Below are positions 28,309-37,255 of a DNA stretch of 64,000 nucleotides, piece after piece (the stretch's first letter is position 1; each line of letters starts with the position of its first letter). Source of the stretch: Fulvimarina pelagi HTCC2506 (GTDB taxonomy: Bacteria > Pseudomonadota > Alphaproteobacteria > Rhizobiales > Rhizobiaceae). The DNA lies in assembly GCF_000153705.1 (NCBI RefSeq), contig NZ_DS022272.1, positions 2,616,798-2,680,797 of the forward strand. Direction: 5' to 3'. A program made the position numbers and the translations under genes. Below the pieces are notes generated by a model, which was not told the origin of the DNA, searched no databases, and saw only the letters and a program-made list of their open reading frames with translations.

Positions 28309-29310
28309 TTGCCAGATCACGTCGTCCACGTTTCCGCCCCCGCTCGCCTGCATCTGGGTTTTCTCGATCCGGGGGCAAATTTCGGGCGGCGATTCGGCGG
28401 AATCGGCCTTGCGATCGACGGTCCGGCTACCTCGCTCTCGATCGCGCGCGCCGATGAAACTACAGTCGCGGGCCCTGAACACGATCGGGCTCGGACCTAT
28501 CTCGAAACGCTGGTCCGCCATCTCGGTCTGGAAGCGAACCACCGCATCCAGATCGACACCGTCATCCCGAGCCATTCCGGCCTCGGCTCCGGCACCCAGC
28601 TCGCCCTTGCCATCGCCACGGCGCTCAGGACCCTCGAAGGCCTGCCTCTCGATGTCGTGGGCGACGCGGCTATCCTCGGACGCGGCCAGCGTTCAGGTCT
28701 AGGCGCCGCCTTCGTGACCCGCGGCGGACTCGCCGTCGACGGCGGCAAGGGCGACAGCGAGGCGCCGCCGCCCCTTGTGGCGCATTTCAACTTTCCGGAG
28801 GACTGGCGAGTCATCCTTGTCTTCCAGGACGATCTCTCCGGCATCCACGGCAAGGCTGAGCTCGAGGCCTTCGCGACGCTCCCCGAATTCCCGAAGGATG
28901 CGGCAGGGGAAGTCTCGGCATTGACCCTGATGAACGTGCTCCCAGGCCTCGCAGAACGCGATATCGTCAGTTTCGGCCACGGCCTCACACGCATACAGGA
29001 GATTGTCGGCTCTCACTTCGCGCCAGCCCAAGGCGGCGTCTTCACCAGCGCGCGCGTCGCGGCCACAATGCAGGCTCTCGCATCGAACGGAGCCCACGGC
29101 ATCGGCCAGAGTTCCTGGGGCCCGACCGGTTTCGCCTTCGCCTCCTCAGAGACCGAGGCCCGTCAGATCGTCGAAAAGGCCCGCGCCGCGTCCGATCCCA
29201 CTGGCCTGACGATCACCATCGCAAAGGGCCGGAACAGGGGTGCGGTGATCGAGACCCGGCATGCAGAGAACCGACGCGGGCTATCACTCGCCCGTGCCGC
29301 AGGGCGATGA
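28309..29310 (+). CDS. Beta-ribofuranosylaminobenzene 5'-phosphate synthase (RFAP synthase)
   Basis: RFAP synthase joins PRPP and 4-aminobenzoate, the first committed step toward methanopterin-type cofactors. The roughly 333-residue protein has the GHMP-fold ATP loop PSHSGLGSGTQLALAIA, opening VSAPARLHLGFLD, and the glycine-rich C-terminal GIGQSSWGPTGFAF. I chose TTG at 28309 because CAGGA lies 6 nt upstream; the frame extends to a GTG at 28282. It is divergent from the pterin dehydratase with a very short intergenic region. Confidence 0.9.
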   Translation: MPDHVVHVSAPARLHLGFLDPGANFGRRFGGIGLAIDGPATSLSIARADETTVAGPEHDRARTYLETLVRHLGLEANHRIQIDTVIPSHSGLGSGTQLALAIATALRTLEGLPLDVVGDAAILGRGQRSGLGAAFVTRGGLAVDGGKGDSEAPPPLVAHFNFPEDWRVILVFQDDLSGIHGKAELEAFATLPEFPKDAAGEVSALTLMNVLPGLAERDIVSFGHGLTRIQEIVGSHFAPAQGGVFTSARVAATMQALASNGAHGIGQSSWGPTGFAFASSETEARQIVEKARAASDPTGLTITIAKGRNRGAVIETRHAENRRGLSLARAAGR

Positions 29311-29431
29311 ATACGGCCGGAAAGCGCTTTTCTACCCGATCGGGCTCTTCGCCGCGCCGGCGAATCGATGCTAGGAGCACCATCACATCCAAAGGGCGCC
29401 GCCGGAACAGAGAAGCGAACGGAATACGGAC

Positions 29432-30331
29432 ATGCCAAAGAACATCCTGCATATGCTGACGCCGCACAAGCATGTGAGCCCCTTCGACGTGAACCAGGCA
29501 CTCGATGCCGGCTATGATTCGGTCACGCCTTACGAGAACGTCGAGCTCGACGAAGTCAGCGATCTCGTCCAGGATGTCATCTTCTCGCGCCCGCCCGATC
29601 ACGGCGTGAACTCGGCGATGTTCTTCGGCGGTGACGACGCCGTTCTCGCCCTCGATATGATCGATGCGGCCAAAGGCGCGCTCGTGCCGCCCTTCACCTG
29701 CAACCTCATGGCCGATCCGGCCGGCTCCTTCACAACGGCGGCGGCCATGGTCGCCAAGGTCGAAAAGGCGTTGAAGGAGAAGAAGGGCGTTCAGCTGAAG
29801 GACACCACCATCGCCGTCTTCGGCGCGACCGGCGTCGTCGGTTACTGCGCCGCCGTCATCGCCGCATCGGAAGGCGCAAAGGTCAAGATCGTCGGCTATA
29901 GCGGCGTCGACCGCGTCAAGAAGCGCGCCGACGAGATGAAGGAGCGCTTCGGCGTCGACGTCGAGCCGGTCGACGGCTCCTCCGACGAGAAGAACTCGCA
30001 GATCATCTCCGACGTCGAGGTCATCCTCTCCGCCGCCAAGGCTGGCATTCAGGTGCTCAGCAAGGAGCAGATCACGAAGGCGCCGAAGCTCCTCGTCGCC
30101 GCCGACGTCAACGCCGTGCCGCCGGTCGGCCTCGAAGGCATCGACGTCATGGACGACACCGTGAAGATCGACGGCTGCGAGGCTTTCGGTATCGGTGCCC
30201 TCGCCACCGGCGTCTTCAAGTCGAAGACCGAATACGGTCTGCTACGCCAGATGATCGAGGCCGAGGAAGGTCAGGTTCTCGACTTCCGCCACGCCTTCGA
30301 ACTTGCCCGCAAGCTGGTTGACGAGGGCTGA
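29432..30331 (+). CDS. mtdB: NAD(P)-dependent methylene-tetrahydromethanopterin dehydrogenase
   Basis: MtdB oxidises methylene-H4MPT to methenyl-H4MPT in formaldehyde oxidation. The 299-residue protein starts MPKNILHMLTPHKHVSPFDVN, a hallmark of the MtdA/MtdB family, and has the Rossmann loop FGATGVVGYCAAVIAASEGAKV (split near residues 130-151). The H4MPT context favours MtdB over MtdA. It is followed after 5 bp by the ATP-grasp gene. Confidence 0.93.
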   Translation: MPKNILHMLTPHKHVSPFDVNQALDAGYDSVTPYENVELDEVSDLVQDVIFSRPPDHGVNSAMFFGGDDAVLALDMIDAAKGALVPPFTCNLMADPAGSFTTAAAMVAKVEKALKEKKGVQLKDTTIAVFGATGVVGYCAAVIAASEGAKVKIVGYSGVDRVKKRADEMKERFGVDVEPVDGSSDEKNSQIISDVEVILSAAKAGIQVLSKEQITKAPKLLVAADVNAVPPVGLEGIDVMDDTVKIDGCEAFGIGALATGVFKSKTEYGLLRQMIEAEEGQVLDFRHAFELARKLVDEG

Positions 30332-30336
30332 ACCCC

Positions 30337-31554
30337 TTGAACGACATGGAAGAGACGGACCCGCGCCCGACGATCCTGTGCGCGGCGTTCTCAGCGCGCC
30401 AGATCGCCGAGAGCGCCCGCCTGTCGGGTTATGACGCGCTGGCGGTCGATTTCTTCGCCGATCTCGACCTCAATGCGGCCGCCAAACGTGCGGAGCTCGT
30501 CGCCGGCCACTATCCGGACGGCTTCACCGACGAAGATCTCCTCGCCGCGCTCGACCGGCTGGCCGAGGGCGAGGAGCCCATCGGATTCGTCTACGGCGCC
30601 GGCTTCGAGGATCGCCCTCAGCTTCTGCAGATGATCGCCAATCGCTGGCCGCTTCTCGGAACGAACGCTGCGGCCGTCTCGCGGCTGAAGGACCCGCTCT
30701 GGTTCGCGCAGGTCTGCGACCGCACCGGCGTCCTCTTCCCCGAGATCGCCCTTTACGCGCCTCCGGAAGACGAAGGCTGGCTTTCGAAACAGGTCGGCGG
30801 CTGCGGCGGCAATCACATCCAGTGGTCGTCCGCGCAGCGTCCGCTCGGCGGCGGAATGGCCCGGCGCTACGCCCAGCGCTTCGTGCGCGGCACCCGCTAC
30901 TCCCTCGCGGCCCTCGCCTCCCGCGGCGAGATCCGCTCGCTCGGCTTCTCGCGCCAATGGGTCGATGCGAGCGAGAACGAACCCTTCCGCTATGGCGGCG
31001 CCGTCGGGCCGCTTGATCCGCCGCAGGCCGTCGCCCAGACCATGCGCGACGATCTCCGCCGCATTGTCCGCTCGGCCTACGAGAGCGGCACCGCGCTCAC
31101 CGGCCTCCTCAGCGCCGATTTCATCGTCGCCGGCAAGTTTGTCTATTGCCTCGAAATCAACGCCCGTTTCGGCGCCACCGTCGACATCTTCGACCAGCCG
31201 GACGCTCCGCTCCTGAAACTCCATCTCGATGCCTGCGCCGGCATCCTGCCGAAGGATCTGCCGCCCTATCCGGACGCCTATCGCGCATCAGGCCTCGCCT
31301 GGGCCGATGCACCGCTGTCTTTCGACGAAAGCTTAGTCTGGCCGGACTGGACGCGCGATCGCTCGTCCCTGCCCCACAGCGTCGAAGCCGGCGAGCCGAT
31401 TGCGACGGTCTATGCCGAAGGCGAAACGGAAGCGGACGCCGAAGCGCTGTTTCACAGGCGCTGCGCGACGCTGCGTTTGGGCGAAGGGCAAGCGGAAACG
31501 GGCATGCCCCCACAAGCCGCCGGCTCTTCGATGTTAGCGGCAGAGGCCCAATAA
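30337..31554 (+). CDS. ATP-grasp protein of the H4MPT cluster
   Basis: The 405-residue protein has an ATP-grasp-like core: VGGCGGNHIQW as a glycine loop, RFVRGTRYSLAAL, and metal-binding SADFIVAGKFVYCLEINARFG split near residues 260-280. It occupies the place between mtdB and mch where methylotrophs carry the gene called orf17 in Methylobacterium, from memory. It probably acts in H4MPT or methylofuran synthesis; the reaction is unknown. The start is TTG at 30337, with ATG at 30346 as alternative. Confidence 0.8.
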   Translation: MNDMEETDPRPTILCAAFSARQIAESARLSGYDALAVDFFADLDLNAAAKRAELVAGHYPDGFTDEDLLAALDRLAEGEEPIGFVYGAGFEDRPQLLQMIANRWPLLGTNAAAVSRLKDPLWFAQVCDRTGVLFPEIALYAPPEDEGWLSKQVGGCGGNHIQWSSAQRPLGGGMARRYAQRFVRGTRYSLAALASRGEIRSLGFSRQWVDASENEPFRYGGAVGPLDPPQAVAQTMRDDLRRIVRSAYESGTALTGLLSADFIVAGKFVYCLEINARFGATVDIFDQPDAPLLKLHLDACAGILPKDLPPYPDAYRASGLAWADAPLSFDESLVWPDWTRDRSSLPHSVEAGEPIATVYAEGETEADAEALFHRRCATLRLGEGQAETGMPPQAAGSSMLAAEAQ

Positions 31555-31618
31555 AATAAAAGCCGTGCTCGAATCCGGAACACGGGGGGCATCGACCACA
31601 ATCGGTCGGGAGGAAAAA

Positions 31619-32593
31619 ATGACGACGGAACAGAGAAACATATCGGTCAACAGGGGTGTCCTGCCCCTCATCCAGACCCTGAAAGACAACGCCGCCGAAC
31701 TGCGCGTGAAGGTGACCACCGGCGCGGCCGGCGAGACCATCATCGATGCCGGCTCGGCCACTCCCGGCTCCTTCGAGGCCGGACGGCTTTTGACGGAAGT
31801 CTGTCTCGGCGGCTTGGGTCAGGTCCGGCTCGACGTCGGCTCCTATCTCGGCCGCTGGCCGTTCACCCTCACCGTCTCCACCTCCCAGCCCGTCATCGCC
31901 TGCCTCGGCAGCCAGTATGCCGGCTGGCAGCTCACCCATGGCGAGGGCGACAGCGCCTATTTCTCCATGGGCTCGGGCCCCGGCCGTGCCATGGCCGGCA
32001 AGGAGCACGTTTTCGAGGACATCGCCTATTCCGACAGCGCCGACGAGGCCGTCTTCGTCCTCGAGACCGACACCGCACCGCCGGAAGAGTTGGTCCGGCA
32101 GATTGCCAAGGACTGCGGCGTCGCGCCCGACAAGCTCACCTTCGCCATCACGCCCACCACGTCCCTTGCCGGCGCGATCCAGATCGTCGGCCGCGTCGTC
32201 GAGGTCGCGATCCACAAGGCGCACGAGTTGAAGTTCGATCTTACGCGCATCGTCGAGGGCATCGGTACCGCCCCCCTCGCCCCGCCGCACCCCGATTTCA
32301 TCACCGCCATGGGCCGCACCAACGACGCCGTCATCTACGGCGGCCGCATCCTGCTCTACGTCACCGGCCCGGCGAGCGAAGCCAAGGATCTCGCGGAAAA
32401 GCTGCCCAGTTCCACCGCAGCCGACTACGGGAAGCCCTTCGCGGAGATCTTCAAGGAGTACGAAGGCGACTTCTACAAGATCGACCCGATGCTCTTCTCC
32501 CCCGCAGAGGTGCAAGTCGTCGCCCTCGAATCCGGCGAAACCTTCCGCGGCGGCGCCATTGATCCGAAGCTTGTCGACGCTTCGTTCGATTGA
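31619..32593 (+). CDS. mch: Methenyl-tetrahydromethanopterin cyclohydrolase
   Basis: Mch hydrolyses methenyl-H4MPT to 5-formyl-H4MPT. The 324-residue protein matches the family (ISVNRGVLPLI, SQYAGWQL, YFSMGSGPGRAMAGKE, GRTNDAVIYGGRI). The start ATG at 31619 follows a GGGAGGAAAAA ribosome site; an upstream in-frame start at 31565 lacks one. It is downstream of the ATP-grasp gene and overlaps the RimK-like gene. Confidence 0.95.
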   Translation: MTTEQRNISVNRGVLPLIQTLKDNAAELRVKVTTGAAGETIIDAGSATPGSFEAGRLLTEVCLGGLGQVRLDVGSYLGRWPFTLTVSTSQPVIACLGSQYAGWQLTHGEGDSAYFSMGSGPGRAMAGKEHVFEDIAYSDSADEAVFVLETDTAPPEELVRQIAKDCGVAPDKLTFAITPTTSLAGAIQIVGRVVEVAIHKAHELKFDLTRIVEGIGTAPLAPPHPDFITAMGRTNDAVIYGGRILLYVTGPASEAKDLAEKLPSSTAADYGKPFAEIFKEYEGDFYKIDPMLFSPAEVQVVALESGETFRGGAIDPKLVDASFD

Positions 32594-33537
32594 CCATACG
32601 GATGACCGCTCTTCGCATCCTCGTCGTCACCGCAAACATCGACCGTCATGCGCGGCAGATGAAGGCGGCGTTCGAGGCGTGCGGCGCGAGTGCGTCCTTC
32701 GCCAAGCTCGCCGACATCGCATTCGACACGGGCTCGCCCTCCGGCTTCAACATCCCAGGCTTTGAGGACGACCTGCCCGACGCCGTCTGCGTGCGGACCA
32801 TGGATGGCGGCACGTTCGAGGGCGTGACGCGCCGCCTCGGCATTCTCCACGCACTCGAAGGCCTCGGCGTTCCCGTCTCGAACTCGGCCCGCGCCATCGA
32901 ATTCTGCGTGGACAAAGCCGCGACGAGCTTTCGCCTCAAGGCCGCCGGTCTGCCGAGCCCGCGCTCCTACTGCGTCGAGAGGCGAGAGCAGGCGCTTGAA
33001 GCGATCGAGACGACATCCGGCCCCCTCGTCCTCAAGCCTCTCTTCGGCAGCCAGGGAAAGGGCCTCAAGCTGCTGCGCGCGCCGGCCGACCTGCCCCCGG
33101 AGGAGGAGATTGCCGGCGGCGTCTATTACCTCCAGGAATTCGCCGGTAAGGCCGTCGGTACCCGCTGGACCGACTTCCGAATCCTCGTCTCGAACGGCAG
33201 GGCGATCGCCGGCATGCGCCGCGAGGCGGCGAACTGGATCACCAATATAAAGCAGGGCGCGATCGCGCTTCCCATGGAGCCAGACGAAGTCATGAGTTCC
33301 CTTGCTGTCGCGGCGGCGAAAGCCGTCGAGGCGGACTTCTGCGGCGTCGATCTGCTGCGCGACGCGGACGGCGCGATCCAGCTCATCGAAGTAAATTCCA
33401 TGCCCGCCTGGACCGGCCTTTCCAGCGTCGTCCCGCTCGACATCGCACGCATCCGCGCCGAGGACCTTCTCTCGCGCCTGGGTGACAGCCAGAAAGTGCC
33501 GGAAGACGCCGGCATCGCGCTTCCCCGCGCGGTATGA
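32590..33537 (+). CDS. RimK-like ATP-grasp ligase of the H4MPT cluster
   Basis: The 315-residue protein begins with the RimK-like fold (RILVVTANIDRHARQMKAAFE). The ATP-grasp core has CVDKAATSFRLKAAGLPSP, VLKPLFGSQGKGLKLL and the metal-site VDLLRDADGAIQLIEVNSMPAW split near residues 255-276. Related enzymes add glutamate or similar groups to cofactors such as H4MPT or F420. It resembles the gene called orf5 in Methylobacterium, from memory. TTG at 32590 overlaps the mch stop; ATG at 32602 is possible. Confidence 0.82.
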   Translation: MTIRMTALRILVVTANIDRHARQMKAAFEACGASASFAKLADIAFDTGSPSGFNIPGFEDDLPDAVCVRTMDGGTFEGVTRRLGILHALEGLGVPVSNSARAIEFCVDKAATSFRLKAAGLPSPRSYCVERREQALEAIETTSGPLVLKPLFGSQGKGLKLLRAPADLPPEEEIAGGVYYLQEFAGKAVGTRWTDFRILVSNGRAIAGMRREAANWITNIKQGAIALPMEPDEVMSSLAVAAAKAVEADFCGVDLLRDADGAIQLIEVNSMPAWTGLSSVVPLDIARIRAEDLLSRLGDSQKVPEDAGIALPRAV

Positions 33538-34439
33538 GCGGGTTCGAAACATCCGCTGCGGTCGAAGCGTCCTTCCTCGCGGCCTGCCGCGCCGAACTCG
33601 CTGCGATCAAACCCGGCAACGTCCACATTCATGCCCCCGGCCACGCCATGGACGCCGCCACCTTCGAGTGCGCCGCCCTTGCCGCAGCGCCGATCATCGC
33701 CGATCCAGCACGTCCGATCGGCAGGCGCATCCTCGATGCCACCCGCGCTAGCTTCGGCGCTGCCGGCTGCAACGCCAATCTTGGCATCGTCCTTCTGACA
33801 GCCCCTCTTGCCCGCGCCTTCGAAACCAGCCCCGACCCGAGCCCAGAAGCGCTCCGGGAAGCCCTAGCTTCCGTCCTCGCCGGCTTCACCCCGCAGGACG
33901 CTGCCGACGTCTTCGCCGCCATTGCCCACGCCAGCCCCGGCGGGCTTGGCGAAGACGACACACACGATGTCCGCATGGCGCCCACGATCCCGCTGCTCGA
34001 AGCCATGCGCCTCTCCGCCGACAAAGACCTTATCGCCCGGCAATACGTCACTGGTTTCGCCGACATCTTCGAGATCGGCCTTCCAGCGCTTCAGAACACT
34101 TCCGCACCGATCTGCGATCATCCTGCCCTCGGCCCCGCCTTCGCCATCTATCTCACCTACGCTACCCGGTTCCCGGACTCTCATATCGGCCGCAAGTTCG
34201 GAGAAGCGCGGGCCGAAGCGGTCCGCGAGCGATTCGCGGCCTTCGCCGCACCAATCCCGGCCACCGCCGACACTGACTCCGTCGCCGCCGACGCGTTCCG
34301 TTTCGATGCCGAACTGAAGGCCGAGGGTGTGAATCCAGGCACTTCCGCTGACCTCACGGTTGCGACACTCTTCGTAATTGACCTTTTGCAACCCGCTTTT
34401 TTCCCGCATCACTTGCGGAACCGCCCCCGCGATGATTGA
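33534..34439 (+). CDS. CitG-like protein of the H4MPT cluster
   Basis: The 301-residue protein is homologous to triphosphoribosyl-dephospho-CoA synthase (CitG/MdcB): KPGNVHIHAPGH near residue 24 and GCNANLGIVLLTAPLARAF near 77-95 are the family motifs. No citrate or malonate lyase genes are nearby, so its job is probably a ribosyl transfer step in C1 cofactor synthesis. It corresponds by position to Methylobacterium orf7, from memory. It overlaps the previous gene by 4 nt. Confidence 0.82.
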   Translation: MSGFETSAAVEASFLAACRAELAAIKPGNVHIHAPGHAMDAATFECAALAAAPIIADPARPIGRRILDATRASFGAAGCNANLGIVLLTAPLARAFETSPDPSPEALREALASVLAGFTPQDAADVFAAIAHASPGGLGEDDTHDVRMAPTIPLLEAMRLSADKDLIARQYVTGFADIFEIGLPALQNTSAPICDHPALGPAFAIYLTYATRFPDSHIGRKFGEARAEAVRERFAAFAAPIPATADTDSVAADAFRFDAELKAEGVNPGTSADLTVATLFVIDLLQPAFFPHHLRNRPRDD

Positions 34440-34526
34440 CTGCGCGCCGTCGAGGTCCATGTGACAACGACGCTATCCGGCTAACCGGTCTCGTTGAGGG
34501 ATGCCGCCAACAAGGGTAGCCGTGAG

Positions 34527-34551
34527 GATGGATTGCGTCGCGCAATCCATC
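34527..34551 (+). promoter_or_regulatory. Perfect 11-bp hairpin in the fae leader
   Basis: GATGGATTGCG (34527-34537) and CGCAATCCATC (34541-34551) are perfect complements with a 3-nt loop TCG. It lies 55-80 nt before the first possible fae start and about 90 nt past the CitG-like stop. It is not followed by a U-run. It may block upstream readthrough, stabilise the abundant fae mRNA, or bind a dimeric regulator as DNA. Confidence 0.5.
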
Positions 34552-34681
34552 GGCCGGGAGGACGATGGCCGATACGGCTTGTTGAGGCAGGTGAGGAGGC
34601 TATCTCATGTCCCGGAAACAGACATTTTCGAGGTCCAACTGGAACGCAACCGGTGGGGCCGCACAACAGGAGGAATTGCTC

Positions 34682-35191
34682 ATGGCAACCATCAATAAGG
34701 TCATGGTCGGCGAGTCGCTCGTCGGCGACGGGAACGAAGTCGCACATATCGACCTCATCATCGGCCCGCGCGGTTCGGCTGCCGAGTCGGCGTTCTGCCA
34801 CTCGCTCACGAACAACAAGGACGGCTTCACGACGCTGCTCGCGGTCGTCGCACCGAACCTGCCCTGCAAGCCGAACACGGTGATGTTCAACAAGGTCACC
34901 ATCAAGGGCGCCAAGCAGGCCGTCCAGATGTTCGGTCCGGCCCAGACCGCCGTCGCGCGCGCCGTCGCCGACTCGGTCGAAAAGGGCATCATCCCAGCCG
35001 ACGAAGCCGACGACCTCTACATCTGCGTCGGCGTCTTCATCCACTGGGAAGCCGAGGACGACGCCAAGATCCGCGACTACAACTACCAGGCCACGATGGA
35101 ATCCATCGAGCGCGCCATCAAGGGCACGCCGACCGCCCAGGAAGTCGTATCCAAGAAGGGTTCGGCCGAGCATCCGTTCGCCGGTTCTTAG
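34682..35191 (+). CDS. fae: Formaldehyde-activating enzyme
   Basis: Fae condenses formaldehyde with tetrahydromethanopterin and is usually among the most abundant proteins of methylotrophs. The 169-residue protein matches the family: [20 protein letters not shown] with the catalytic histidine (residue 22), and [22 protein letters not shown] lies 7 nt before ATG 34682. A second in-frame ATG at 34607 has an equally good GAGGAGG 7 nt upstream and would add 25 residues. A terminator follows, so fae ends its transcription unit. Confidence 0.96.
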   Translation: MATINKVMVGESLVGDGNEVAHIDLIIGPRGSAAESAFCHSLTNNKDGFTTLLAVVAPNLPCKPNTVMFNKVTIKGAKQAVQMFGPAQTAVARAVADSVEKGIIPADEADDLYICVGVFIHWEAEDDAKIRDYNYQATMESIERAIKGTPTAQEVVSKKGSAEHPFAGS

Positions 35192-35317
35192 ACAAGAGAC
35201 CATCCCGGGGGAGAGGAAGAATCGGCGATGTCCGGTGGACTTCTCCGGCGATTGGCCGCCAAATTCGGTTTCCAGTAGACCGAGCGCCGCTCTCGCGGAC
35301 GCGAGCATAGAAGAGAA

Positions 35318-35339
35318 AGGGGCCGCAAGGCTCCTTTTT
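35318..35339 (+). terminator. Rho-independent terminator after fae
   Basis: AGGGGCC (35318-35324) pairs with GGCTCCT (35329-35335), one G-U wobble, with loop GCAA, followed directly by a T-run. It lies about 125 bp past the fae stop, just before the convergent HisA-like gene ends. Confidence 0.75.
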
Positions 35340-35358
35340 CATGTGCACTCCCTATCCC

Positions 35359-36051
35359 TTATGGTGCGACCTGCCCCAGCCGCCTATTGTGGAGCGCACT
35401 TGCCACAAGCGCCCCAGCAACGCCCATCGCCGCCAGTGCATCGAGATCGGTTCTGCCCCTGACACCCCCTGCCGCATGAACCCGCCGCGTTCCGGCCCGC
35501 GCCACGATCTCCTCCAGCCGCTGAAAATCCGGCCCGCCGCTTGAGCCTACCGCCGCAAGCGACATCACCACCACGTCCGCTGGCCAGAGCTCCGCACCTT
35601 CTAGAAGCGCCGGCGAGCCCCGATATCCCTCAGCCCCGAAGTCGAGGGAGAGTACCGCCGGGCCATCCATCCGTGCTAGCGCCTCCGTCTCGTCCAAAGT
35701 CTCCGTCCCGAAAACCGGCACGATGCGCCCCGCTCCGAGCGCAACCGCCGCGATCAGCGCTTCCGCCGCATCGATCGTCTGAAACCCCGCATCCACCCAG
35801 AAGCGTAGATCAGGGAACGCCTCCCCCAGCGCCTGCAGCACCGGCACCTGTGCTTCACCGCCCATGATCGCGTCTAGGTCGGCAACATACATCACGTCCG
35901 TACCCGTCGCACCGATCAGCCCCCGCGCCACCGCCACCGGTTCAGCCCCGTCCGCTAGTGGCGTTTCGATAGGCCGATAGCTCTCGCGCCGACCGCCCTC
36001 GCCCCGCACGACCAGCCCGTTCATTAGGTCGAGCACTGGGATCAACTGCAT
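35359..36051 (-). CDS. HisA/HisF-like protein of the C1 cluster
   Basis: The 230-residue TIM barrel resembles phosphoribosyl isomerase HisA (QLIPVLDLMNGLVVRGEGG at the start, VMYVADLDAIMGG, VHAAGGVRGRTDL) but belongs to the hisAF-related group (TIGR00734) linked to methanogens and H4MPT methylotrophs. Its reaction is unproven; cofactor synthesis is likely. MQLIPVLD at 36051 is the natural start. It is divergent from the next gene with 76 bp between starts. Confidence 0.82.
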   Translation of the reverse strand: MQLIPVLDLMNGLVVRGEGGRRESYRPIETPLADGAEPVAVARGLIGATGTDVMYVADLDAIMGGEAQVPVLQALGEAFPDLRFWVDAGFQTIDAAEALIAAVALGAGRIVPVFGTETLDETEALARMDGPAVLSLDFGAEGYRGSPALLEGAELWPADVVVMSLAAVGSSGGPDFQRLEEIVARAGTRRVHAAGGVRGRTDLDALAAMGVAGALVASALHNRRLGQVAP

Positions 36052-36127
36052 GGCGGGTTCGCTCCCTGTCATTCGCCGCGCACAATGCTATGACGCGCTC
36101 CAGTTCGAATCGCGATCGGGGCATTGG

Positions 36128-37162
36128 ATGGCACGGGCATTGGGTTGGGATATCGGCGGCGCGCACCTGAAGGCGGCACTCGCCGAGGACGACCGCGTAG
36201 TCAAGGTCTGGCAAAAAGTAACGCCGATCTGGAAGGATTTCGAAAGTCTCGAAGCTGCCGTAGACCTCATCGACGAGGAGGCCGGGCCCGTCGACCGCCA
36301 CGCCATCACGATGACGGGCGAGGTCGCAGATGTCTTTACCTCGCGGCGCCAGGGCGTCGAGAAAATCGCCCGCGTGATGGGCGAGCGCCTCTCCGGCGAT
36401 ATCCGGCTTTACGGCGGTGCGGCCGGCTTCCTCTCACTCGGCGATGCCCGCTCCAACGTCTTCGACATCGCCTCGGCTAACTGGCATGCCAGCGCCCAAC
36501 ACGCCGCCAGGCACATCGAGGAAGCCCTCTTCATGGACATGGGTTCGACGACGACCGATCTCGTCCCGATTGCTGATGGTAAGGTCCATGCATCGAAAGG
36601 CCATACGGATCGCGATCGCCTCGCTTCAGGCGAACTCGTCTATCAGGGCTATACCCGCACGGCCCTGATGGCGGTTGCCCGTGAAGTGCCCTTCGTCGGC
36701 CGCACGATCCCAGTCATGAACGAGTTCTTCGCCACCATGGCCGACGTCCAGCGCGTCATCGGCACGCTGGACGAGGCCGACGACCTGCACGCTGCTGCCG
36801 ACAGCGGCGATAAAAGCCTTGAAGGCTCGCGTCGTCGCATTGCGCGGATGATCGGCATGGACACAGCGGATGCGAGGGACGGCGCCTGGGAATGGCTCGC
36901 CCACGCCTTCGCCGAAGCCCAGGTCCGCGCAATCCACGATGCCGCACTGAAAGTGCTCTCGCGCGAGGAGATCACTGACGAAGCGCCGCTCGTCGTCGCC
37001 GGCGCCGGCCGCCCTGTCCTGAAGCGCCTGGCCTCACGGCTGGACCGCGGCGTCGTCGACTTCTCCGACCTTATCGACTGCCCCTCCGATCTGCGCGATG
37101 CAATCGGGAGAGCTGCGCCGGCTAGTGCCTTGAGCGTGCTGGCAAACGAAGCCGACAGCTGA
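36128..37162 (+). CDS. H4MPT-linked C1 transfer protein (hydantoinase/oxoprolinase-like)
   Basis: The 344-residue protein has an ASKHA-type ATPase/hydantoinase-oxoprolinase fold: ALGWDIGGAHLKAAL at the start, then MTGEVADVF and MDMGSTTTDLVPI. This matches the TIGR03123 group, described as a probable H4MPT-linked C1-transfer pathway protein. It is probably a kinase or ligase-like step in cofactor synthesis; this is inferred. The start MARALGW at 36128 fits the family; an upstream in-frame start at 36050 overlaps the divergent gene. Confidence 0.83.
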   Translation: MARALGWDIGGAHLKAALAEDDRVVKVWQKVTPIWKDFESLEAAVDLIDEEAGPVDRHAITMTGEVADVFTSRRQGVEKIARVMGERLSGDIRLYGGAAGFLSLGDARSNVFDIASANWHASAQHAARHIEEALFMDMGSTTTDLVPIADGKVHASKGHTDRDRLASGELVYQGYTRTALMAVAREVPFVGRTIPVMNEFFATMADVQRVIGTLDEADDLHAAADSGDKSLEGSRRRIARMIGMDTADARDGAWEWLAHAFAEAQVRAIHDAALKVLSREEITDEAPLVVAGAGRPVLKRLASRLDRGVVDFSDLIDCPSDLRDAIGRAAPASALSVLANEADS

Positions 37163-37255
37163 GACTTTGTTCGGGATGGTATAGGCGAAACGAAAACTTA
37201 CTGCTGATCGAACATTCCATGTCGTTGCTCAAACGGGCGCATCTGAGCGCTGAGC

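Noticed and set aside
30391-31224. 277-codon minus-strand frame antisense to the ATP-grasp gene
   Set aside because: The plus-strand gene is tightly packed in the mtdB-mch operon and has ATP-grasp features; the antisense frame has none.
36090-36125. Sequence with a GTTCGAATC core resembling a tRNA T-arm
   Set aside because: No matching acceptor, D-arm or anticodon arm could be folded around it, and it lies in the short divergent promoter region.
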